Assembly (NCBI GenBank): GCA_001725215.1
Contig: MEFT01000051.1
Span: 1 to 5,023 of the forward strand
Direction: 5' to 3'
Source of the DNA: Clostridium sp. SCN 57-10
GTDB taxonomy: Bacteria > Bacillota > Clostridia > Oscillospirales > Butyricicoccaceae
DNA length: 5,023 nt
The position numbers and the translations under genes are program-made. A model generated the notes under the pieces. That model saw only the letters and a list, made by a program, of their open reading frames with translations, was not told the origin of the DNA and ran no database searches. Positions 1 through 5,023 of the stretch are shown here, piece after piece. Numbering within the stretch: position 1 is the stretch's first letter; each line of letters begins with the position of its first letter.

Positions 1-192
1 TGCGATAGGGCCGCCCAGCCGTTCCAGGATGATGGCCTGCAGCACCCTCGGCCAGCCGTCGGCGCCGACCCGCACCTTCATGCGGTCGGGACGCAGGGCG
101 TAGAGTTCGCGCGGGACCCCGTCGACGACGACCAGCTCGATCCAGGCATTGCCGGCGACGAGCAGGTGGCCGTAGACCTCCTCGAGGTCGTC
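1..192 (-). pseudogene. Fragment of an HK97-family phage portal protein, cut off by the junction with carB
   Basis: Reading the minus strand from about base 192 down to base 1 (codons ending at bases 187, 184 and so on) gives an open frame with a clear portal-protein signature. YGHLLVAGNAWIE lies at about 136-174, followed by a short V-rich strand, and PRELYALRPDRMKV lies at about 73-114, then GADGWP at 49-66. The paired blocks 'hLLlaGNa(y/w)' and 'G.p.eLy.LrPdr(m/v).v' are characteristic of HK97-type portals, which form the dodecameric ring through which tailed phages and gene transfer agents package DNA. The style resembles portals of GC-rich alphaproteobacteria. That source is inferred from memory of family sequences. 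Only about 45-50 of roughly 400 residues are present. The N-terminal part is replaced by carB and the C-terminal part would lie beyond base 1. The last ~15 residues (bases 1-48) do not look like a portal. Third codon positions are almost all G or C, more extreme than in the pyr genes. Confidence 0.72.
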
Positions 193-200
193 GAGCGGCC
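186..200. other. Chimeric junction between phage portal DNA and carB interior
   Basis: Portal-like coding on the minus strand is convincing down to about base 187, and CarB-like coding on the plus strand is convincing from about base 193 (ERPDAVLPTLGGQTGLN). The breakpoint must therefore lie in this short interval. Upstream, the CarB frame stays open by chance but has none of the expected N-terminal CarB motifs: no first GxGPIxIGQ loop and no NSNPATIMTDP motif. The two segments also face opposite ways. No insertion sequence, att-like repeat or tRNA is visible at the join, so an assembly or library chimera is at least as likely as a real insertion. The exact breakpoint cannot be fixed without an intact relative of each gene. 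Confidence 0.7.
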
Positions 201-3132
201 CGACGCCGTCCTCCCCACGCTGGGCGGCCAGACCGGACTGAACCTTGCGATGCAGCTGGCGCAAAAGGGCGTGCTGCGCGAATGCCAGTGTGAAATTCTG
301 GGCACCGGGTTTGAGTCGATCCGCCAGGCGGAAGACCGCGAGCTGTTCAAGGTGCTGTGCGAAAGCATCGGCGAGCCGTGCCTGCAATCGGCTGTCGCGC
401 ACACCGAGGAGGAGACGCTTGAAATGGCGCGCCGTATCGGCTACCCCGTCGTACTGCGCCCCGCGTTTACGCTGGGCGGCACGGGCGGCGGCTTTGCCGA
501 CAATGACGAGGAGCTTTACGAGCTGGCCAAGGGCGCGCTGCGCCTTTCGCCCGTGCGGCAGGTGCTGGTCGAAAAGTCCATCAAAGGCTTTAAAGAGATT
601 GAATACGAGGTCATCCGCGACAAAAACGACACAGCCATCGCCATCTGCAACATGGAAAACCTCGACCCCGTGGGCATTCACACGGGCGACTCCATCGTCG
701 TCTGCCCCTCGCAGACGCTGACCAACAAGGAATATCACATGCTGCGCGACGCGGCGCTGCGCCTCATCCGCGCGCTGAACATCGAGGGCGGCTGCAACGT
801 GCAGTTTGCACTCGACCCCGCGTCGTTCCAGTATTATGTGATCGAGGTCAATCCGCGCGTGTCGCGCTCGTCGGCGCTTGCGTCCAAGGCGAGCGGCTAT
901 CCCATCGCGCGCGTCTCGGCGCTCATCGCCGTCGGCCTGACGCTTGACGAAATCCGCATCGCGAATACGCCCGCAAGCTTCGAGCCGGCGCTTGACTATG
1001 TGGTGACCAAAATCGCCCGTTTCCCGTTTGACAAGTTTGACACGGCCTCCAAACTGCTCTCCACCCAGATGAAGGCGACCGGCGAGGTCATGGCTGTGGG
1101 GCGCACGATGGAGGAAAGCCTTCTGAAGGCGGTGCGCAGCCTTGAATACGGCGTGTGCCACATTTGGCTGCGCAAGTTTGACGACTGGGGCGAGGAGGAG
1201 CTGCTCTCCGTTATCGTGCAGCCGACCGACGAGCGGCTTTACGCCATCGCGGAGCTGCTGCGCCGGGACGTCGACCCCATCGTTATTTGTGACAAAACGA
1301 AAATCGACCTGTTTTTTGTGGAAAAGATGAGCAGTATCGTCGCGTTTGAGGCGCGCGTCGCATCGCACCCGCACGATCTGTCCATACTGCGCGCCGCCAA
1401 ACGCATGGGCTTTTCCGACGCGTATATCGCCAAGCTTTGGAATACGGACGAGCTGTCGCTCTTCCGCACGCGGCGCGAGCACGGCATTATGCCCGTCTAT
1501 AAAATGATCGACACCTGCGCCAGCGAGTTTGCGTCCTACGTGCCCTATTTCTACTCGACCTACGAGGAGGAAAACGAGTCGATCGTCAGCGATCGGAAAA
1601 AGATCATCGTGCTCGGCGCGGGCCCCATCCGCATTGGGCAGGGCGTCGAATTCGACTATTCCACCGTGCACGCCATCTGGGCGATTCGCGAGGCGGGGTA
1701 TGAGGCGATTATCATCAACTCGAACCCTGAAACGGTTTCGACCGACTATACCGTGTCCGACAAGCTTTACTTCGAGCCGCTGTGCGTCGAGGATGTGATG
1801 AACGTCATCACGCTTGAAAAGCCGTACGGCGTCATCGTGTCGCTCGGCGGGCAGACGGCGATCAACCTTGCCGCGCGGCTCAAGGCGCTTGACGTGCCCA
1901 TCATCGGCACCGATGTTGCGGCCATCGAGCGGGCGGAAAACCGCGATCTGTTTGAAAAGCTGATGGAGCAGCTCGGCATTCCGCAGCCCGACGGACAGGC
2001 TGTGACCGACATCGAAACGGGTATCCGCGTGGCAAACCGCATTGGCTACCCCGTGCTCGTGCGCCCCTCCTATGTGCTCGGCGGACGCGCGATGCAAATC
2101 GTGCGCGACGACGAGGGTCTGCGCCGCTATCTGCGCGGGGCAGTGCTCGTCAGCGAAGACGCGCCCGTGCTCGTCGACCGCTATATCATGGGCAAGGAGC
2201 TGGAGGTTGACGCCGTGTGCGACGGCACAGACGTCTATATCCCCGGCATTATGGAGCACGTCGAGCATACCGGCGTGCACTCGGGCGACTCGATCAGTGT
2301 CTACCCAACGTTCTCGGTGAGCGAGCGCGTGCGCGACACGATTGTCGACTATACCGTGCGCCTCGGTCTGGGTATCGGCATCCGCGGGCCGTTCAACATC
2401 CAGTTCATCGTCGACGAGAATGAGAAGGTTTATGTCATCGAGGTCAACCCGCGCTCAAGCCGCACGGTGCCCTTCCTCTCCAAGGCGACGGGCATCAATC
2501 TTGCGAACATCGCGACCAAAATTGCGCTGGGGCAGACAATCGCGCGGCAGGGCTACGGCACGGGCGTCGCGCCGCGCAAAAACCGCTGGTTCGTCAAGGC
2601 TCCCGTGTTCTCCTTCTCCAAGCTGCGCGGGGCGGACGCGTATCTTTCGCCCGAAATGAAGTCGACCGGTGAGGCCATCGGCTATGACGACTCGCTGACG
2701 CGCGCGCTTTACAAGGCGCTGAAGGCGTCCGGCCTACGCGTCGACAACTACGGCACGGTGTTCGTCACCATCGCCGACGAGGACAAGCAGCGCGCGCTGC
2801 CGCTCGTCCGCCGCTTCTACGAGCTCGGCTTCAACATCGAGGCGACGGCGGGCACCGCCGACTTCCTCAAAAAGAACGGCATCAAAACGCGCGCCCGCAA
2901 AAAGCTGAGCGAGGGCAGCGAGGAGATTTTAGACTCGCTGCGGCAGGGGCACGTCGCCTATGTGGTCAACACGCTGTCGCCCGGCAGCGAAGATCATACG
3001 AAAGACGGCTTCCTCATCCGCCGCTATGCTGTGGAAAACAATGTGACGATGTTCACCTCGCTCGATACGGTCGCCGTGCTGCTCGACGTGCTCGAGGAAA
3101 TCACAGTCGGCGTGTCGACGATCGACAGCTGA
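193..3132 (+). CDS. carB: Carbamoyl-phosphate synthase large subunit, 5'-truncated
   Basis: CarB (PyrAB) uses ammonia delivered by the CarA subunit, bicarbonate and two ATP to make carbamoyl phosphate for pyrimidine and arginine synthesis in the cytoplasm. About 980 of the usual ~1060 residues are present. The sequence starts at the motif equal to about residue 81 of E. coli CarB. The only nearby start, GTG at 166, lies in foreign DNA and is not the true start. The first ATP-grasp half shows RPAFTLGGTGGG (~457-492), GIHTGDS (~673-693) and IEVNPRVSRSS (from 841). An oligomerisation region follows (~1318-1595). The second half shows GAGPIRIGQGVEFDYS (~1615-1662), NSNPETVSTDY (~1720), RPSYVLGGRAM, VHSGDS (~2275) and IEVNPRSSRT (~2437). 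A C-terminal MGS-like allosteric domain spans ~2755-3120 with TAGTADFL (2845-2868) and YVVNTLSP (2959-2982). The first nucleotide-binding loop, GxGPIxIGQ, is missing. No internal frameshift is seen. pyrK follows after 8 bp. Confidence 0.96.
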   Translation, partial: ERPDAVLPTLGGQTGLNLAMQLAQKGVLRECQCEILGTGFESIRQAEDRELFKVLCESIGEPCLQSAVAHTEEETLEMARRIGYPVVLRPAFTLGGTGGGFADNDEELYELAKGALRLSPVRQVLVEKSIKGFKEIEYEVIRDKNDTAIAICNMENLDPVGIHTGDSIVVCPSQTLTNKEYHMLRDAALRLIRALNIEGGCNVQFALDPASFQYYVIEVNPRVSRSSALASKASGYPIARVSALIAVGLTLDEIRIANTPASFEPALDYVVTKIARFPFDKFDTASKLLSTQMKATGEVMAVGRTMEESLLKAVRSLEYGVCHIWLRKFDDWGEEELLSVIVQPTDERLYAIAELLRRDVDPIVICDKTKIDLFFVEKMSSIVAFEARVASHPHDLSILRAAKRMGFSDAYIAKLWNTDELSLFRTRREHGIMPVYKMIDTCASEFASYVPYFYSTYEEENESIVSDRKKIIVLGAGPIRIGQGVEFDYSTVHAIWAIREAGYEAIIINSNPETVSTDYTVSDKLYFEPLCVEDVMNVITLEKPYGVIVSLGGQTAINLAARLKALDVPIIGTDVAAIERAENRDLFEKLMEQLGIPQPDGQAVTDIETGIRVANRIGYPVLVRPSYVLGGRAMQIVRDDEGLRRYLRGAVLVSEDAPVLVDRYIMGKELEVDAVCDGTDVYIPGIMEHVEHTGVHSGDSISVYPTFSVSERVRDTIVDYTVRLGLGIGIRGPFNIQFIVDENEKVYVIEVNPRSSRTVPFLSKATGINLANIATKIALGQTIARQGYGTGVAPRKNRWFVKAPVFSFSKLRGADAYLSPEMKSTGEAIGYDDSLTRALYKALKASGLRVDNYGTVFVTIADEDKQRALPLVRRFYELGFNIEATAGTADFLKKNGIKTRARKKLSEGSEEILDSLRQGHVAYVVNTLSPGSEDHTKDGFLIRRYAVENNVTMFTSLDTVAVLLDVLEEITVGVSTIDS

Positions 3133-3134
3133 GG
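3131..3134 (+). promoter_or_regulatory. Probable ribosome binding site of pyrK
   Basis: GAGG overlaps the carB stop codon and lies 6 bases before the pyrK ATG. It is the only Shine-Dalgarno-like stretch in the short gap, and a modest one. This suggests that ribosomes finishing carB help to start pyrK. Confidence 0.5.
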
Positions 3135-3140
3135 CGCGCC

Positions 3141-3875
3141 ATGGGAACGAAGTTTACCATTGAGAAAAACGAACGGCTGACGCGCGACGTTTACCGAATG
3201 CTGCTTGCCGGTGACGCAAGCGGCATCACGCGGCCCGGCCAATTCGTCAACGTGCAGCTGACGGGGCGGTATCTGCGCCGCCCGCTCAGCGTGTGCGACT
3301 GGACGGACGACACCCTGACGCTGATTTATAAAGTCGTCGGCGGCGGAACGCGCCAGATGAGCACGATGCGCCGCGGCGAGCGGCTCGACCTTCTGTGCCC
3401 GCTCGGCAACGGGTTTGACGTAAGCGCCTGCGCGGGCAAGCACACCGTTCTCATCGGTGGCGGCGTCGGCGTGCCGCCTATGTACGGGCTTGCCAAGCGG
3501 CTGTTTGAAAGGGGCGAGCAATTTTCCGTCGTGCTCGGCTTCCGAAACGCGGGCGAAGTGTTTTACGAAAACGAGTTTGAAGACCTCGGCTGCGCCGTGA
3601 CCGTGACGACCGACGACGGCTCGCGCGGTCTACGCGGCAACGTGTGCAACGCGCTGCGCGCCATGAAGTATGACCATTACTGCGCGTGCGGCCCCCAGCC
3701 GATGCTGCGCGGGGTACACGCCCTCGGTGGCGAGGGGCAGCTCTCGTTTGAAGAACGCATGGGCTGCGGTTTCGGCGCGTGCATGGGCTGCTCGTGCCAT
3801 ACGCTCGTCGGCGACAAGCGCGTATGCGTCGATGGTCCGGTATTTAGAAGCGGGGAGGTGACGTTCGGTGAATAG
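3141..3875 (+). CDS. pyrK: Dihydroorotate dehydrogenase B (NAD+), electron transfer subunit
   Basis: PyrK is the iron-sulphur flavoprotein partner of class 1B PyrD. It takes electrons from the PyrD FMN through a [2Fe-2S] cluster and FAD to NAD+ in a PyrD2PyrK2 heterotetramer. The 244 residues are near the usual ~255. Residues 1-95 form the FAD-binding barrel, with RRPLSVCD at 46-53 and KVVGGGT at 64-70. Residues ~100-190 form the NAD-binding domain, with GGGVGVPPMYGLAK at 106-119 and CGPQPMLR at 183-190. The C-terminus holds the cluster ligands Cys209, Cys214, Cys217 and Cys229, in ERMGCGFGACMGC and RVCVDGPVF. An extra Cys219 next to the third ligand is not required by the pattern. The ATG at 3141 fits the family start, follows the carB stop by 8 bp and has GAGG upstream. 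The gene overlaps the pyrD start by 8 bp. All key residues are present, so this subunit looks functional. Confidence 0.96.
   Translation: MGTKFTIEKNERLTRDVYRMLLAGDASGITRPGQFVNVQLTGRYLRRPLSVCDWTDDTLTLIYKVVGGGTRQMSTMRRGERLDLLCPLGNGFDVSACAGKHTVLIGGGVGVPPMYGLAKRLFERGEQFSVVLGFRNAGEVFYENEFEDLGCAVTVTTDDGSRGLRGNVCNALRAMKYDHYCACGPQPMLRGVHALGGEGQLSFEERMGCGFGACMGCSCHTLVGDKRVCVDGPVFRSGEVTFGE
3852..3860 (+). promoter_or_regulatory. Strong ribosome binding site that fixes the pyrD GTG start
   Basis: GGGGAGGTG lies inside the end of pyrK, 7 bases before the GTG at 3868. It is a near-perfect anti-16S match. It supports the GTG as the pyrD start, as does the family-like N-terminus that follows (MNRLETTLCGYTLPSPVIPASG). 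Confidence 0.75.
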
Positions 3876-4742
3876 GCTGGAAACGACGCTGTGCGGCTAT
3901 ACGCTGCCCAGCCCCGTCATCCCCGCGAGCGGCACGTTCGGCTTCGGCTATGAAATGGCGCGCTATTACGACCTCAACGCGCTGGGCGCGATCGCTCTAA
4001 AAGGCACGACGCTTGAGGCGCGCTTCGGCAACCCCACGCCGCGCATCGCCGAATGCCGCGAAGGCATGCTCAACGCCATCGGACTGCAAAACCCGGGTGT
4101 CGACCGCGTCATCGCCGAAGAAATTCCCAAGCTGCGCGCCGTTTACGGCGGCATCGCCATGGCGAACATCTCCGGCTTTGCGACGGCGTGCAGCTGCTTG
4201 AAATCAACATTTCTTGCCCCAACGTCAAGCATGGCGGCATGGCGTTTGGCACCTGCCCAGAGTCTGCCGCCGAGGTAACGGCGGCGGTGCGCCGCGCGGT
4301 GCGCAAGCCGGTCATCATGAAGCTGTCGCCCAATGTGACCGACATCGTGTCGATCGCCAAGGCGTGTGAAAGCGCGGGTGCGGACGGCCTAAGCCTCATT
4401 AACACGATGCTCGGCATGGTGATCGACGCGCGCACGGGGCGCGCTATCGTCAGCACCAAAACGGCCGGCTTCTCCGGCCCCGCCGTCAAGCCGGTGGCGC
4501 TGCGCATGGTCTATCAGGTGGCGGGCGCGGTTTCGATCCCCGTCATCGGCATCGGCGGCGTGGCGTGCGCCGACGATGTGATTGAAATGCTGTCGGCCGG
4601 CGCGTGCGCCGTGCAGGTCGGCGCGCAGAACCTCGTCGACCCGTGGGCGTGCTCGCGCATTCTGGTCGAGTTGACGCAGAAAATGGACGAATACGGCATC
4701 GGCACCGTCAAAGACATCATAGGGAGGACGCAAACACTGTGA
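3868..4742 (+). pseudogene. pyrD: Dihydroorotate dehydrogenase B (NAD+), catalytic subunit, broken by internal deletion and frameshift
   Basis: Class 1B PyrD is the FMN-containing TIM-barrel subunit that oxidises dihydroorotate to orotate, with electrons leaving through PyrK. The N-terminal part (3868 to ~4179) reads in one frame from GTG: PASGTFGFG, an FMN-site Lys at 4000-4002 in ALKGTTLEARFGNPTPR, NAIGLQNPG (4072-4098) and AMANISGF. That frame then loses similarity and stops at 4278. From ~4182 the protein continues in the next frame to TGA at 4742: GVQLLEINISCPNVKHGG with the class 1 catalytic Cys at 4215-4217, IMKLSPN, LINTMLGM, SGPAVKPVALRMVY, IPVIGIGGV and GACAVQVGAQNLVDPWA. Compared with B. 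subtilis PyrD, about 15 residues (the helix between the ANxxG strand and the NISCPN strand) are absent at the switch. This is therefore a deletion of about 43 nt (43 plus or minus a multiple of 3), not a simple one-base slip. The total otherwise matches the usual ~305 residues. The gene overlaps pyrK by 8 bp and pyrF by 4 bp. Whether the lesion is real or an assembly fault cannot be told here. Confidence 0.93.
4721..4727 (+). promoter_or_regulatory. Ribosome binding site of pyrF
   Basis: AGGGAGG lies within the last codons of pyrD, 11 bases before the GTG at 4739. It supports that GTG as the pyrF start. The spacing is somewhat long but usable. Confidence 0.65.
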
Positions 4743-5023
4743 ACAGAGAAGTGATCATCGCCTGCGATTTTCAAAACCGCGAAGAAACCATGGCGTTTCT
4801 CGCGCGCTTTACGGAGCGGAAGCCGTTTGTCAAAATCGGCATGGAGCTGTTTTACGGCGAAGGCCCCGACATCGTGCGCGAAATCCGCGCGCGCGGACAT
4901 CAAATTTTCCTCGACCTCAAGCTGCACGACATCCCCAATACGGTGAACAAGGCGATGCGTAACCTGGCGCGGCTCGGCGTTGACATGACGAATGTGCACG
5001 CCGCAGGCACCGTCGATATGATG
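4739..5023 (+). CDS. pyrF: Orotidine 5'-phosphate decarboxylase, N-terminal part (runs off the right edge)
   Basis: PyrF converts OMP to UMP, the last step of the pathway, in the cytoplasm and without a cofactor. The first 95 of roughly 235-240 residues are visible and in frame to the window end. The protein opens MNREVIIACDF, with Asp10 at the end of the first barrel strand. VKIGMELFY carries Lys32. FLDLKLHDIPNTV holds the catalytic Asp59-Lys61-Asp64 array of the DxKxxDIPxT motif. VNKAMRNLARLGVDMTNVHAAG follows the Bacillus-type family closely, with a HAAG block near residue 90. The start is a GTG that shares GTGA with the pyrD stop (4 bp overlap), with AGGGAGG upstream. This arrangement suggests translational coupling to pyrD. 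No damage is visible in the part shown. Confidence 0.96.
   Translation, partial: MNREVIIACDFQNREETMAFLARFTERKPFVKIGMELFYGEGPDIVREIRARGHQIFLDLKLHDIPNTVNKAMRNLARLGVDMTNVHAAGTVDMM

Noticed and set aside
78..404. Minus-strand open frame of 108 residues across the junction
   Set aside because: It is rich in Ser, Arg and Thr with no recognisable motif. It is not in the portal frame and crosses both unrelated segments, so it is a GC-driven shadow.
193..3132. Frameshift or second chimeric join within carB
   Set aside because: Both ATP-grasp halves, the linker and the MGS-like domain follow in the right order in one frame with normal spacing. The only defect is at the 5' end.
3133..3140. Promoter, PyrR attenuator or terminator between operon genes
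   Set aside because: The gap is only 8 bp and the other junctions overlap. Such elements would lie upstream of the window.
3024..3521. Minus-strand open frame of 165 residues opposite carB/pyrK
   Set aside because: It lies opposite well-conserved coding sequence of CarB and PyrK, has no family motif or credible start context, and is expected by chance in GC-rich DNA.
4170..4200. Programmed ribosomal frameshift in pyrD
   Set aside because: There is no clear slippery heptamer or downstream structure, PyrD is not known to use recoding, and a simple shift would not explain the missing ~15 residues.
4514..4999. Minus-strand open frame of 161 residues opposite pyrD/pyrF
   Set aside because: It is His/Arg/Val-rich and opposite conserved PyrD and PyrF motifs. 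It looks like a shadow frame.

Overview
This window is a stretch of a de novo pyrimidine (UMP) biosynthesis operon, all on the + strand, in the order carB - pyrK - pyrD - pyrF. That order matches the distal half of the Bacillus-type pyr operon (pyrAB-pyrK-pyrD-pyrF). The pyrK/pyrD pair shows a class 1B, NAD-linked dihydroorotate dehydrogenase. Together with GTG starts, purine-rich ribosome binding sites and very tight gene packing, this suggests a GC-rich member of the Bacillota, probably a Clostridia/Oscillospirales-like anaerobe. The lineage is inferred from gene order and motifs and has not been tested by a search.

Layout. Bases 1 to about 190 do not belong to the operon. Read on the minus strand they encode the middle of an HK97-type phage portal protein, with almost only G or C at third codon positions. 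At about 186-200 this DNA is joined directly to the interior of carB, so the first ~80 residues of carbamoyl-phosphate synthase are missing. CarB then continues intact to its stop at 3132. PyrK (3141-3875) is complete and carries all expected FAD, NAD and [2Fe-2S] motifs. PyrD (3868-4742) is recognisable over its whole length, but about 15 residues have been lost near 4180 and the reading frame changes there, so it is broken as sequenced. PyrF begins at 4739 and runs off the right edge.

How the genes work together. CarB makes carbamoyl phosphate with the small subunit CarA, which is not in this window. PyrD oxidises dihydroorotate to orotate and passes electrons through the PyrK FAD and iron-sulphur cluster to NAD+. 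PyrF decarboxylates OMP to UMP. The 8 bp carB-pyrK gap and the 8 bp and 4 bp overlaps at pyrK-pyrD and pyrD-pyrF point to one transcript with translational coupling. No intergenic stretch is long enough to hold a promoter, attenuator or terminator.

I see no new biological system. The two notable signals are a foreign phage fragment fused into carB and a deletion/frameshift in pyrD. Both could be assembly or sequencing faults, and both would mislead an automatic annotation.
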